NCBI GenBank assembly: GCA_050084515.1 | Contig: CM114271.1 | Coordinates: 14,632,001-14,696,000 of the forward strand | DNA: 64,000 nucleotides | From: Blasia pusilla | Taxonomy: Eukaryota; Marchantiophyta; Marchantiopsida; Blasiales | Direction: 5' to 3' | Shown here: piece after piece, positions 10,801-23,980 of the stretch | Layout: each line of letters opens with the position of its first letter | How positions within the stretch are numbered: the first letter of the stretch is position 1 | The notes under the pieces: model-generated | What the model was told of the DNA's origin: nothing | The model's database searches: none | Seen by the model: the letters and a program-made list of their open reading frames with translations, nothing else | Position numbers and translations under genes: made by a program

Positions 10801-13657
10801 ATGCCTAAGCTAGCAAATTGCAGACCAGAAAATCCTTGCATCTACACGTCATCCACAGAAATGCCATGACCAATGCCAACCCAATAAAATTTGACCACTT
10901 TCAAGATTAACCTTATTAATTCCGTCAGGGATTACTCAGAAGATTTAGGTGGGAAATCCTCTCAAACACAACACTCAAGGAAGAAAAAACCATTTTTCCA
11001 AACTATGGTAAGCCCATGATTTGATCCTTTCAAACACAATGCTAAAGGAAATAAAAACAAATACCCATTTCTACAAACTATGGTAAGTGTGTGTTTTGGT
11101 GATTTTAACCCTTGACACTATCAGATCACATAGCTGTAAATTATGACAAGGTCACATGTGTCGATTTCGACCCCAAAAACCAGCCGCTTACATCGAACTG
11201 ACTGAAGTCTCAAATTTAAGGAGCCTTGAATTGTAGAGCAGCCATGCAGGTGAGGAATTTTCCTACACTTGGATCATACTAATCCAATATTGGGTGGAAA
11301 TTGCAGGCAACCCCTCCAAAGTATCTAGTCAATAGACATAGGACAAAAACTGTGACAAACCTCCAAGAATCACAGAAATTCACCTATTCAGTAACAGACC
11401 CTGGTTTCTAACAAGTGAATATTATTAAAGACGACAAAAGTCCAGCTCAACTCTTGATTGCCATGAAGGTGCTGCAAAAGTTTTGTTTTAATTCCATAAA
11501 CTGCCTGGGAAAACAAAAATGGCTGGGAATACTCGGTAACTGTGTTTCTTGCTAACATAATGAGAACATATTGAAGGGTTGGTAGTAAGAATGCAAGGCT
11601 TATATGCACCTTCCGCTTGTATAGTCTTCTTCTCAATCACTTCTTCCAACAGCAATCACTATCTCTCCATAGTCCATCCATGACCCCAGGGTCTAGATCA
11701 AAATGTCCACAATTGGTAATTCATGCTGATAGAAAGCAGTTTTTCAATCCTTCTGTCCATTCTTTGTTCTCACTTTTGTTGAGTTATCTTGTGAGACAAG
11801 AAGATGTACACACCATGCGTTATGTGGTCTTGAAATGACACCAATCCAGTACATGTTCCATTTTAAGACCAGTACAAAGCAACCTGTAACTCTAAACATA
11901 TTCCGCAACAAATTTATGCACTCAGGTGGTACACCTGCAGAACCATTTCACATGACTAAGCAGTCTTAAGGAGGGACCGGCTCTATGGGAAAGTATTTCC
12001 CAAACAGAACTAAGCCACTCAGGTGGTAAACCTGCAGAACCATCGCTCATGACTATAGGCTTAAGGAGGACATAGGATCAAAGCCAAACCATCAAATCAG
12101 GCGACACTCAATTGGAGATTTCTGGTCATCTTCTAATTACGTCACGTCAACTCACAACCACAAGAAGTCTCCCTAATTATCGTCATCGACTAGCTCCTCA
12201 TGACCTAATACTTTTACGGTCTTTCAGAAAAACTTGAAAGACCCTCAACTCATGCTACATTTTTCCATCCCAAGGTGCTGGGATGGAAAAATGTCGCATG
12301 GGCTGAGGGACTTCATATTTTCAGTTCTCTGTGAACTCACTCAAATCCAGACCAGAGGCTAGCGACCATTCGGATCCTCTCGTGTCGGGTAGGATTGTGA
12401 TGACCAGGCCATACCACAAAAAACTACCCCAGTGGGAATAAAAGATGCAGCAAGAAAAAAATAAACATTCGATCATTTGTTTCACTTTCGAATTTGTTTT
12501 GGGTCCTCTGTAATGGAGACTTCTTTGGATACTGGGTTCAGCAAAAAGACATGACTCGCTTGGAATTGACTCATACCTTGTTCAGGTCCTCTCCGCCCAA
12601 CTTCGCATGCTCTAATGCCTTCTGCCCACTGACCAAACAATATCTAAGACAGTCATCCAGGCGGCGGTCGTTCTTCCCATCGATGTAACCTTGCGAACTA
12701 AAGCCACGAATTTGTCCACCAAATTTAGTCGGGAAGCTGGAAGCGTCAAACCGATCTATCAAAGAGATTCCACTCTGTCCTTCAAGAAGTTTGTCGTAAA
12801 AGATGTCCACATCGTTTCCGAAGACAGACACGACTCCCATTCCCGTGATCACTACTCTCTTCTTAGGATCCGTCTCTCGTTTTGGCGCAGTGACAGTTGC
12901 ATTCATTGCCCTCACTCCGGCCCTCCTCGCTCCTGCTGAAGCGAATGATTTAAACACGTCAAAGACATCACAAAACGAGAGCACGTCCACTGCCCCAATT
13001 CCAAATTTTGAAGTCCAAACTCGATCTTTGCTACAAAATATCTCGAGTCAGGAATAGGGAGTTCCGAAGGAACACAGCTAGACGCGAAGGTAGATAGATA
13101 TCTACTTCCAGGACCGGCTCTGCTTCACTGGAAGAGCGAGTTAAGCGGATCCGTACGAGCAAGGAAATTGGCAGGCTATCGTCGGGAACGTTATCGTTCA
13201 TGTGTATAACCGTGAAGCACATGAGCGTCCCAATCCAACAATCATCCGATGATTTGCAATTCCCATGGAAAATGACGCACAAGGTTTGACCTTTAACGCG
13301 ACGTAACCGAGTCGAAAAATGCCATATCCGGGTGAAAAGAAGAGATTCTGCTTAACAAAGAAATGCTCGTCTTTCAGAAGGACCTGGTTGACCCGAGGAA
13401 TATAGCGATGTCACGGAGAAAGTCCACAACCGACGACAAGCTAGTCTACACACGAGAGGAATCCTCCGAAACTCTTTCAACCTGTACTGTAGAGGAGAAA
13501 TGCCTGGGGGAGAAGCGGGACTCGTACCACATCGAAGCTGGCCAGCGGCAGGGGAGACACCGCGGAGCGCCAAGCGAGACTCATTCCCGGCCGTGCGAGT
13601 CTCTACAGCTCTGAGACCTTCGAATACAGCTCCGACCACGGCACCCACAGCTGCCAT
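7890..13657 (-). CDS. KASI: Plastid 3-oxoacyl-[ACP] synthase I (beta-ketoacyl-ACP synthase), 8 exons
   Basis: It condenses malonyl-ACP with acyl-ACP in plastid fatty-acid elongation. My exons, in order of transcription, are 13482-13657, 12577-13030, 10215-10646, 9907-10080, 9515-9628, 8439-8540, 8172-8238 and 7890-7957. All seven introns are GT-AG, the phases fit, and the total is 1587 nt, giving 528 residues. The ATG at 13657 opens an alanine/arginine-rich transit peptide (MAAVGAVVGAVFEG). The mature enzyme starts near KRETDPKKRVVITGMG. The active site is Cys279 in STACATS, His419 in NAHATST, Lys450 and His455 in KSMIGHCLGAAGG. The C terminus has SNSFGFGGHNS, then TAG. The block RRLDDCLRYC favours KAS I; KAS II is the alternative. 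The first donor (ACAG/GTTGAA) is the least certain boundary. Nothing looks broken, so the gene is probably functional. Confidence 0.92.
11919..12075. repeat. Tandem duplication in KAS I intron 2
   Basis: A segment starting CACTCAGGTGGTA, with CCTGCAGAACCAT and CTTAAGGAGG, occurs at 11919 and again at 12016, a spacing of 97 bases with several differences. It lies inside the 1,930-base second intron of the KAS I gene, so it is an old local duplication rather than coding sequence. Confidence 0.65.
12242..12309. repeat. Near-perfect 31-bp hairpin in KAS I intron 2
   Basis: Bases 12242-12272 pair with 12279-12309 over 31 positions with three mismatches around a 6-base loop. The inner arm includes ATTTTTCCATCCCA opposite TGGGATGGAAAAAT. 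It lies in the second intron, 267 bases from exon 2. It could be a foldback-transposon scar, or a small-RNA-type precursor if transcribed; the very short loop is unusual for a plant microRNA precursor. Confidence 0.7.
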
Positions 13658-14700
13658 GGCGCCTCCCGTCCTTCAAAATTCAATCCCAGCACGGGGGACA
13701 CCGACCTGAAAGCTCCAAAAAAAAACGGAACTAAAAACCCACGAGCAATCCGTCTCCTAAACAGGACCCAAAATGACCGTAATCACCACCTCAAGCACTC
13801 GGAGCACCGAATGTACATTGTCTCAGACGAAACGAACTCTCCGTCCCTCCCTCCCTCCCTCCCTCCCTCCCTCACGCACACGCACTCGCACGCGCACACT
13901 TTCCGGAACAGAGCCTCTGTGAAAGCACACCACCACGCTTCCAGCAGCAGCCACCCAAAGACCCAAAGACACCAGCCTCCAATCGATTACACACGCGCTT
14001 CACGCCCTCGCCATCCTCCATCTCCTTCCTTACCTCTCTGCTGCGAATGACAATGCCGTCGGTGCACTCGGCTGATCGATCGATCGATCGTCGGCAGCAG
14101 CAGCAGCAGCAGCCGGGCGGGCGGGCGAGCCTGCGGACGACTACGGCTTTCCCGTCGACTCGTTGCTCTTTGCTCTTGGAGAAGGAATGAAACGAATGAA
14201 TATTACGATAATGGGGCTGGGGCCGAGACTTCGTACACTCGCTCGGCCAACGGACGGCGGAGTTGGGACACGCGGGGACGGAAATAGCGAGGTGTCGCCA
14301 GCGATCCAGCACCGGACGCCGCTGTCGCGGGACACGTGGAGAACAGAACCTCCGCCAAACTGCGCACTCGCTCGATCCTTCACTACTACGACTCTTTACC
14401 CGCGCCGGACAGGTCAACAAAGAAGGAAGGGACATGTTTTGTTTAGCGGGGCTCTAATCCGGCGGGCTTCGGAACGTTCGTTCGATCCCCGCCGAACCCG
14501 ACCTTATCACACTCGGTCTGTCCGCGCTCCAGTCCTGGAGTCGCGTCTCGGTCCTCATTGGTCGTTTCACCTCGACCCGCCACAACGTAAGGCTGTGATC
14601 GTGCTCTCATTGGCCAGCATGCTCCGGCCTCCCCCGTCCCTACTGGTCCTACTCGCCTCGTCGACCTTTCCTAGTCACCACCTACCGTAGCGGGCTCCTA
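13658..14700 (-). promoter_or_regulatory. GC-rich leader/promoter region of KAS I with microsatellites
   Basis: The kilobase upstream of the KAS I start codon changes sharply to GC-rich, CpG-containing DNA, unlike the AT-rich flanks. It holds simple repeats: TCCC units at 13844-13872, GATC at 14074-14090, CAG at 14094-14113 and GGGC at 14115-14127. Minus-strand pyrimidine/CTG runs of this kind are common in plant 5' leaders. CCAAT/ATTGG motifs (14555-14560, 14609-14613) are present. Several long open frames on both strands here are composition effects. The transcription start could not be fixed. Confidence 0.5.
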
Positions 14701-16211
14701 TCCTACTTCTTGATGTGTTTTTCTTGCGCTTTTCCGCTTCGGCGTAATATTTATTGCATATTTCTGCATTTCTTTTAGGTTTATCCTTTTCTCGGCGAAA
14801 AATTGGTCATAATAGGGCGTCTCAAGTTTGTGTCCTAGTAAGGGATGTCTTGTCCATATTTCTTTTTATTATGGCTTTAGGGTAGATCAGGTGCGGGGTG
14901 CCGGAAGAGGTAGACGCTGGCCTTTTGCTTTCGGACGTAGAAATATACTCCCCATTCGTCTAATTCACGTCCCGTGAAAAGCATGGAACATGATAAAATG
15001 GCATGCCCTTTGATGTGGAGAGACGTCGTCCTTCTTTTACGGCCAATAGCTCGGGAGATGATGCAGGACTTGTGTCCCGCAATTTGAGACACCCTAATAG
15101 GGCCACTCACTTGTGTCCAATGGGGCCGGACGGGGGCTCCTGTCGTGGAGGGCAACGACGATGAGGCGATGAGTCGTTCCCAGCGAAGGCAGCCCAAAGT
15201 TGGCTCCCGTTTCCTTACAACGACGGTGACCAAAATGCTTTTCTTTGGAGTGATGAGGCTCGTTTTCAAACCATATCATAAAACCGGAGGTTTTTCCTGG
15301 TAGGGCGTCACTCAAAGCTAAACTTCTATTCCCATCCTTCACCCCATATGCTATATTACGGGACCCAAATTCATCCCGTATATCTTTACGACAACGAAAG
15401 TGCTTGGCCTTAAGAAGATGTAAATGAGAACTAACTTTACACCATAAATAATCTACCCCTCCATTACGTTTCATTGAGAAGTGGGGTGCACTCATATCAA
15501 GATCTACGCTTGTAAGTTCAATGTGTCATGATTTTAGGTGGCATTTTGGTGAATGGAGCCAAGAAAAAGCACAAATCAAGGAATGGATATTCTTATTAAT
15601 AAATCTCAACTCACTCAATGTTTGATCCTATTTGTCCTTGGATTCTCTTGGTTTAATGTGCGTTTATAGATAGCTAAGATAATGAATTTTTCATTATTCT
15701 CCCTCCTAGCAAGGAGGATAATATAGCATAATGGACGAGAAGAGCCCAAAGCACATCAAATTGTCCCAAGTTCAGGTTTGGCCTTGCAACTCAAGTTTTG
15801 TTGGAATACTCCTCCTTGTCAAAGTCACCCGTTCACCCTCTTGACCTAACTCAAGTATGAATAGGCTCAAGGAACTCACTAGTGAAACCAATGTGTGGTC
15901 TTTTGAGAGCCCCTTCGCCACCAAGGGGGAAAAAGGAATCAAAATCACACTTTAGGAGAATTGAGTGTGGACATGTGGATAGGTTTTATGAAGAGATTTA
16001 GTTTGGTCTTTTAGAAGCCATAAAGACCTACAAAAGCTCTAAAAATCACGTAGAGTTAGAAGGTACTTGTTGTCTATTTTGTCATTTAGCTATTTGTGTC
16101 TTTTAATGGTATAAATGGCGTGTCACGTGCTAAGCTCTCACTATAATGTTTTCCCTTTTTTTGGTTGGATGAAGGGACTACTTGAATGTATCTCCCAAGA
16201 TGTGTCAGTAC
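14701..16211. other. Unassigned; moderately open minus-strand region at 14.9-15.5 kb
   Basis: Two overlapping minus-strand frames (15094-15495, 133 codons; 14877-15269, 130 codons) cover 14877-15495, but neither carries a domain I know. Composition becomes AT-rich again after 15500. It may be an LTR or an old captured fragment. Nothing recognisable lies between 15500 and 16211. Confidence 0.35.
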
Positions 16212-16408
16212 TCTATATTATTATTCGAGAGTGCCTTCTTGATTTGCCAACACCTCTCTACTTGACATGTTGAAACTGAGCAACAAGAAAATGTTTCCTA
16301 CTCTTCCCGCAACAAGAAAACGTTTTCATTCTACGAGCAACAAGAAAAAATTTGTGTGCAACACAATTAGTCCCTACATTCCCATGCACGGCATGGGCTA
16401 CACACTAG
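16212..16408 (+). mobile_element. Non-autonomous Helitron, 197 bp
   Basis: The 5' end reads TCTATATTATTAT and runs into GAGAGTGCCTT, the start shared with the other Helitrons in this window. The 3' end has a perfect 7-bp hairpin, CCCATGC-ACG-GCATGGG, at 16381-16397. Eleven bases later it ends in CTAG, followed by T. This is the classical Helitron 3' terminus: a hairpin 10-12 bases before CTRR, inserted before T. Inside, the motif GCAACAAGAAAA is repeated three times. The 5' base is preceded by C rather than A, so that end may be off by a base or mutated. Confidence 0.75.
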
Positions 16409-17278
16409 TTTTAGTGAATGTAGATGACTTTCTTAAGCCTTCATAGAGAAACTATTCTATTTCTCACTTGTAGAGAGAGGAACTCCTTCTTCTTCCGTGA
16501 TTCCCCTCTAGACAAAACATAAAGTCATTCCATCGTCATAATATCCTAGTATCATCCATCTACCAAAATCATTTCCAATCTTTACTGTTTTTTTTTTCAT
16601 ATCTCTACTCTCATGGAAGCTCTTGTGAGGAATGGAGAGGCTATGTCCCTACCCTCTGTTTGCTTGTCCCATCCTCCTCTCTCCTAATGTTTCTCATTTC
16701 CCTATGAGGGACTAGGGAGATTAATAAGGAAATAGAGACAAATTCTTTTCCTCCGTCTATTGGACTAGATAGAGGCTCATCAGTGTTCCCTCCATCTTTG
16801 GAGAACACCCTCTTTCAACTTTGACTCGTCCCTTATTGGAAATTGAATCCTTCCTTCAAAATATTCTTTATAAAACTCTACACTACTAAAATCTATGCCC
16901 CTCCTATTTCAATTTAACTTTCCTTCCTCTCCCCTATTTAGATTTCCCTATCTCTCCTTCATTCTCATTGTGCAAATTTAAAACTTTTAAAAGTAATCTA
17001 TAAAAAGCCCTTGTCAAAAACTACGTTTTTCTCTCTTCCTCTCTCCTCTTGAAATTCAATATTTTGCCTCCAAATCTATTAACATGTAGCATACATTAGC
17101 ATGTAACCAAAATAATTATATAGATTTTAATGGAAAAATCTAATCAAATAAAATTTGAAAGTCACACTCAAAAAAATTTACATCATTTCGTATTGAAACT
17201 TGAAGAAAGGAAGGATACATGGTGCTCATAAAGAGTTATGCATTCAATAATCCCTAAAATTGATAATATTATAGATTA
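16409..17278. other. AT-rich DNA, no gene seen
   Basis: No coding motif or clear repeat was recognised. The stretch lies between two Helitron termini, so it is presumably the insertion target of both. Confidence 0.45.
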
Positions 17279-17379
17279 CAAGTAAGGTGCCCGTGCGATG
17301 CATGGATGCAAGAGGAATACGAAAGATACAAATAGGCATGAAGGAAAAAAAATTCTGATCTGATTTTTAAATATTTATT

Positions 17380-20300
17380 TTATCCAAAAATTTCTTTATA
17401 TACTACATTCCGTGTATAGTCACCTTCCTTATTTGAATGTTCATCGCTTCCAATTGTAATGTGGATAGAACTTCTCTTCCCTACTCTAGATAATGCTACA
17501 TACAATTGGCCATTAGAAAATACTGGAGTAGGCAAGTAAATGCCCACCTTTTGCAAAGTTTGACCTTGGGACTTATTGATAGTCATAGCAAAAGCCGGTC
17601 GAATAGGGAATTGAAACCTACGTAAAGCAAATGGCAAACCTGAATCTGATGCAATCAATGAGATACGTGGAAAAAAAATTTGATCTCCAATATTCTTCCC
17701 TGTGATAATTTCAGCATCTATGCAATGTTGCATAAATCCACGAATCACCAATCTTGTCCCGTTTGCTTGTCCATGTGCTCCATTCATGTTTCGTAACAGC
17801 ATGATTGGTGCCCCAATCTTCAAACACAATCGGTGCGGAGGAAGTCCTGAAGGCAAGCATGTGTTCAAAAATTCAGTTGGATATATATGAGTCATCCCCT
17901 CGTTTGGAATAGAGTCGACGCTGAGGTAAACTTGCTCCTGTACACAAAATATAATGAGTTTGTAAGAAAAGGTAATATTAATATCCAAACTTGTAATTGA
18001 ATAACTCTTTTATAAAAGTTAAAGGGATTACCTCTCCTGGAAACCGCGACATTACGCTTGCATTTATGTCATCTACATCTTGATTTCTTAGAGTCAAAAT
18101 TGCCGTATCTCTCAAGAAATTAATGTCATTGAATTCGGATGGAAAATTTTGATATATCAAATCAATAAGATCACATATCTTATTACTTCTAGTAACAATT
18201 TCAGATGGTAATTGTATAAAATTTTCTCCCAAATGTAAATGCAAAGGTACACGACCCTCTCCCACTTCTAATAACCAATCAGCAAAAGATTGTTGTTCAC
18301 TACGCAAATGACCTTCCAACCTCTGAACTCGCATGTTTGTAGTCAACTTCATGACCTTTGCATTAGACCAAAGAGATGACCTCTTTATGGTGGCTTCGAT
18401 GATTTGCGGCCGATCCCCATGACGAACAACAGACAACACTTGACAAAAATCACCACCAAATACCATAAGTTTTCCACCAAATAGTAATTGTCGGTGTTCA
18501 TAAAAAAAAACTCCCATAATATCTTGTAAAGTTTGATTTGCAGCCTCAAATGCGTGACGATGAGCCATAGGAGCTTCATCTCATATAATAAGAATTGCAT
18601 CACGGATTAAGCGCGCTCCATCACTATTAACCGACAAACTACAATAAGAAAAGGGGAGTAAATTAGAACTTGTGCCACTAGAATTGGAGGAAATTAAAAA
18701 TTTTGCATCACCAGATTGGCACTTACTTGCAAGTAGAGCTCTCATGAATATTGATGGGGATTTTGAATCGCTAATGTGCAGTACGTCCTCCGTCTAACAA
18801 TAGAGCAGCTATTCCAGATGACGCCACAACCAAAGCTATACCTCTTGCACTCCTTACACTTGCAAGAAGAAGATTATATAAAAATGTTTTTCCTGTTCCA
18901 CTTGGGCCATCGATGAAAAAGACTTTTGGAGATGATGGAGCATCCAAGCATATTTTATCAAGCTCATCATGTATACCATCCCAAATAATACGTTTTCCTT
19001 CATTTAGACAAGCTTCTCCTAATTGCACTTGCTCAAATAGTTATTCCGTATCATACAAAAGCTCTTGTTCCTCCAAATATGAATTTGATTGAAGTCGTTG
19101 GAAGTCATGTTGGGGCATGTCTGGAAAGCCTGACAGTATTTTTCCTCGATCTTGTAAATAATAATGGACTTCCAACAATGCAGTATTAACCATAGCATCT
19201 TCAACACGAAGATTAGGAATTCCAATTTTCTACAAAATAGGATGATAACCCAAAATTTGTTAGACTGTTGAATGCTCAATAGAAGATACTATTAAGAATA
19301 AAAAAAACATGCAAGGGTATTAATGAATTCTTACCAGACGCCGTTCATATTCGAGATCTTCTACCATTGGAACCAAGAATTGACTCCAAAGTGTTGCAGG
19401 TTGAGCAGGTGTGTTGTACGCTAGAATAATTGCAAATAGGCGACGAAGTGAATAACCTGTACGAATTGTAGAAGCTTCTTCAAAGCAAGAGAACACTTCC
19501 CTATCATCCTCAAGAAGTCCCAATTGGATAGAAGCCTCCTTGAATGTTGGACATAATATCCCATTAACAGTTCTCAAACATTCATGCGTAGTTGCTCCTC
19601 GAACATGATGGAGAAGTAATCTCAACCAATGACGTTTTCCTTCACCTATGAGGAATTAAACTAAATGAGTTTATCCCAACATATAGATACATTGCTTTAG
19701 AGGTGGAATATAAAAGGAATTATGTACAAAGAAGTTGTGAGCATTTACTTGGATGAGTAAGGTATAAGCGACCAATGGGATGGCCACAACCATTTTGTTT
19801 TTGTACCCTACGAATCCATCTCTTGTTACTCGAACGATAATAAGAAGGAAAATCTATGTATAGATATTTTCGAGCACTGGAGTCAGATAGATTGGTTGCA
19901 AACCATTGGGTCAATGTTGTCTCTCTTTTTAGTTGCAAAATATCTCCCGGAGCGTTAACATCATTGAAGTAGACTAATTGTTGTTATGGAAGATGGACTG
20001 CTAGTCGTACGATACTTGGAAGTTCAGCATGTAGACTAAACTTAAAGAGATGCCAACATGCTTCCGAAGACGATATATATCTGGAATAATGAGAAATTCC
20101 AAGTATTTGAGTAAGGACAATTACATGAAGTTGAGAAATAAAATATAATGCATCAGAGAAGTCAATCCATAAAATCATACCTCGCATCAAGATATGACGT
20201 TGTCTCGTCAATAACTTCGGTTATATTGGATGTATCTATATCCTTTGACAACTTAAATGACACGGCATCAGATCCTTTATAAACATATTTGTATAAGTAC

Positions 20301-23300
20301 TTGACAACAGAAACACTACTTGTAATCTCCAAATTAATGTGACAATCAAATAGGGTGCATAACATCGGATTGTAAGGTACAACCCAACGATTATCCAATG
20401 AATGTTCGCTCTTAATTATCGCCCTTCCATTCTCCAATCTACAAAAATACAATAACAATCGTAATTAATCATGAATGAATGTATAAGAAGGAATCATGAA
20501 TACAAATGCCTAAAAAATAAAAGGGTCCTTACCTACGATATATCGGATAACCATCTTCTGTTTCGGTAGTGTTGGCCGCAAAAGCTTTAGGATAGCCTTT
20601 TGTACATTTTTTTGTTTCCTTATCCATACACGGAGCATTTGGATTTAATGGTCCACATGGACCGTGAACCATGCAATTAGCAACGGTATAATACAACCTT
20701 GGATGGGTAGATTGATTAGGGATTTCAGCTGAAATGATACGATCATAATCAATTGTGGTACGTGGTTTATCCTCACGACCTAAAATAATAATGACATGCA
20801 CATGCGGTAATCCTCTTTTTTGGAATTCCACCACATGGATGCATCCTACAACTCGGCCTAATATCTGCTTCTTGATGATAAGTCGTAACAACTCCTTCTT
20901 TTTCTTCTAAAAAACCCACACAACCAAATCTGGTCGGTCTGCAGCTGATTGGACCGGTAATAGGGCTGAAGTAATCTTCTCTCACTTTGGATTGCATGTC
21001 ATGGTTAAGAAGTAGTCATGCTTCCCAAAATGTCGTACAATTGCCATTACATCCTGATACAATTGATGCATATGACGTGGCCCTCCAGTAAAAGAAGAAG
21101 GTAATACAATCCATTTCCCAAGCCTTCGGCTATCCGCATCTTGTCGATGCATGGCATCCTTTACACCTTGATATAATTCAGCCCTCAACTCCTTCTGATT
21201 TAAGCGCACCCATGATAATCGTTGCATTTCCACAGTGGCATAGAGGTCAACCATATATTCTTGAATAAGTCAACGAAGCCGCAATAAGCGATTGTCATCT
21301 TCTCCTCCAACCCGAGTTTGAAGTCGAAAACATGCAAATTGCAAGGCCATAACACATTTTGTTCTTCTTTCCTCAACAATATCACCATAAACTATGTCCT
21401 CATCCATGCAATCATCTGCAGGTTCAGGATGTCCCTCCTCTCCATGAATAATGTGGCCCAATTGTCGGGATTCCCTACAACCTTCAATTCGCCCAAAGGG
21501 TATTCCAAGATGCCAACCTGCTTCACCATAGATAAATAACAAAACAAAGTGTAAGGGAATATATACGTTTGACTCCTCCTCCATGTAATCGTACAATTAT
21601 ATCACGATGCTCAACGAGTTCACTTCCATCACCCGGAAAAATAGCAGCAACTTCAGACGCAATTGGTAAGTTATAACGCCTTGCATCAAGTCCTCTCTTA
21701 CTTGCCTTGAGGATAATCCGCACATTAAGATCACTTGCTTCATATGCCATATGACAAAAGATCTTCACATATGGATTGCATTCATGTAACATATCTTGGA
21801 GACCTTTCAAAATATCCATTTTAAGAATAGAAGATGTAGACATAACTCTAGCACGATTTTCCAATTCATTTGCAGTATCATGGATGTATAGTTGAGCAAA
21901 TTGAGGATGTCCCCCAATATCAGGATGTAAAGGTCTAATGGAATGATAGATCCCGCCTTGGACCCTAAAGTGTCCAGTGCCACCAATTTGTTCGTTTACA
22001 TGTACCCCGGTAGATGCAAGTTGAAGTGCCGAATTATAAGCTCGAGCATGTGTAATAAAATGAACGCTTCTAGGACCAACACCCAAAATCAAGGATTTCA
22101 GAAATGGAGGAGATGATCTCAAGAGAGGTAAGTATATACTTCCATGGCCACAACACATGCCATATGGTGAGTCACCAAACTTAGTACCTTTGACCACTTC
22201 ACATTTCCAATGCAAATCACGGCATGAGGGACATATCTCTGTCATAGAACCTAATGTATGACGACCGCTGGTACGATTCAAACTCCTTTGTAATCGCAAC
22301 TTTCGAATATCACTTTCTTGAAAATTTGGCCTCCTTGCAAGATTGAGTAATGTATTTAATCTTACAACTCTATCAAGGGTAGACGATGCACAAATTATAG
22401 AAGTGTTTGGTACAGTGGCTCGTTGTGGAGATAACAAAACTCCATTAGGAGACATGGCATCTACTCTTGACCTTGATTCATCCCCGAGTTGGACAAAAGT
22501 CGAAGAATTGTTGAAAACTTCATCTAGAACAGGAATAGGAAGAGTGGTCGACGAATTGTCGACAACTTCATCTTGAACTTGAATAGGAAGAGCGGTCGAC
22601 GAATTTTTGACAACTTCATCTTGAATTGGAATAGGAGGAATGGTAGGTAACTCAACTTGTGGTGGCCCAATCGTGGATGTATTCTCGATAACTTCATGAA
22701 ATGCATTGTCAACTAACTCGAGTCTTGGCGATATATAAATATAATCCGTTGATTTTTCGCTCACTTCTTGATTTTCTTCTACTATTATTCCATCTTCATT
22801 TGAAGGCCTGAGAAAATATGTCAAAATATTGATAAGAATAAATACAAATCAAATATGGAGTAAATCAAGTAGTTATGAAGTGAATAGTTAGATATAGGTA
22901 CCTATTCAATGGAATAGGTGCAATACTCTCAGGCTGAACTTGACCATTAAGCCCTTTCCTTCTTTTTCTATACTCTCGATAGTAATTCCTCTTTTTTTCT
23001 TTGAGAGCTTCCATTCTATCAGCCCGAATAGCACGCTTTCGTTTTTGGGCTTCGCCATGTAGAACCTTCCGGAAGTCACGTATATTGACAGGATTCAATG
23101 GGATTGGAAGTCTGGAACAACACATGAATGTTAAAAGCTTACAAAATTAAATGAAAAGTCAATATTTGGTGGGAAATTGGACTGGCTAAATGAACGTCGA
23201 TGTAGTAAACTTACGTTGGAGATGTTTCAGGTCGGAGTTCATCTTCGAGACGTGTTTGTTGTGCTAAGATTTCCTTGCGACGGACACGCTTTTTTTTGTG

Positions 23301-23610
23301 TGCATTCGCACGCATCAATTTTTGGAAGTCACGCAAATCCGTAGGATTTGATGGAAGAGGAAGTCTGTGCAAACATTGGGTTTAATGCATGAGAAAAATA
23401 TATTGTCGAGAAAATGGTATGTAAGGCATCATCGTTGAAATGGAAATAAGGTGCTTAAGTCCCTACCCTAAGCAAAGGTTCTTACATCAAGGAGGTATTC
23501 TGCGATACTTCAATATGTCTTCCCGAACTTTGTTGCGAAATTGGCATATTTGTAATAATACCAAGTGGCCGTCTCTCCCTGTTTAGTGACGATCCGCCAA
23601 CACTCATCAT
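17380..23610 (-). pseudogene. Helitron replication initiator-helicase (RepHel), decayed
   Basis: The protein would nick and join DNA (HUH Rep nuclease) and unwind it (Pif1-family helicase) for rolling-circle transposition. Downwards from 23610 come a basic N-terminal part with repeated P-x-N-P-x-x-R-D-F modules. The Helitron-like N-terminal domain follows (CPSC, GHFRVQGGIYH, FAQLYIHDTANELENR, about 21600-22250). The HUH motif is GLPHVHVII (20790-20812) and the two-tyrosine motif is KYLYKYVYKG (20273-20302). Walker A GPSGTGKT lies at 18885-18908 and Walker B DEAPM near 18566-18580. The C-terminal helicase motifs INKSQGQT and LYVALSRV lie near 17480-17590. Introns are evident, for example a donor near 22900 and an acceptor near 22808. 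In-frame stops occur at 21270-21272, 20907-20909, 19041-19043, 18771-18773 and 18581-18583. The catalytic residues survive, so inactivation was recent in element terms. Confidence 0.88.
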
Positions 23611-23760
23611 CTACATGACACACAACGGAAGTATTGAGAATTGAAATAAAATGACCAAAAGAAGAAAGAATAAAAAGAAAAGAGAAGAAAAGAAAAGAGG
23701 AGAGAAGAGAAAGGAAATTAGTAAGGGCAATTTCTCATTTCCAATTTGATTTTCTTTAAA

Positions 23761-23980
23761 AATTAAAAATTGAATGAAAAAAAGAGAATATGAAATTTAT
23801 AAAATAAAATTTAGGGAAAGAAAAGAATTTAGGGAAGAAGAGTAAGGGGGCAGATTTATTTTAATAAAAATTATAAATTGAAAGAAAAACAAAGAGAAAA
23901 TGAAATTTATAAAATAAAATTTAGGGAAAGAAAAGAATTTAGGGAAGAAGAGTAAGGGGGAAGATTTATTTTAATTTTCT
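23761..23980. repeat. Two-copy tandem repeat, period 110
   Basis: The block starting TGAAATTTATAAAATAAAAT at 23791 recurs at 23901 almost unchanged, including GGGAAGAAGAGTAAGGGGG. The region is strongly purine-rich on the plus strand and lies just upstream of the RepHel reading frame, so it may sit in that gene's leader or promoter. Confidence 0.75.

Noticed and set aside
10540-10869. Plus-strand open frame of 109 codons
   Set aside because: It is the complement of KAS I exon 3, whose splice sites and catalytic Cys are clear on the minus strand.
13031-13282. Minus-strand frame of 83 codons as an alternative KAS I N terminus
   Set aside because: It has no joinable frame with exon 2 and lies within the first intron. 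The 13482-13657 exon gives a correct phase and a transit-peptide-like start.
14163-14690. 175-codon plus-strand open frame upstream of KAS I, and the 187-codon minus-strand frame at 13872-14435
   Set aside because: Both result from high GC and simple repeats. They contain low-complexity Arg/Pro/Ser and poly-Cys (from CAG units) and no domain.
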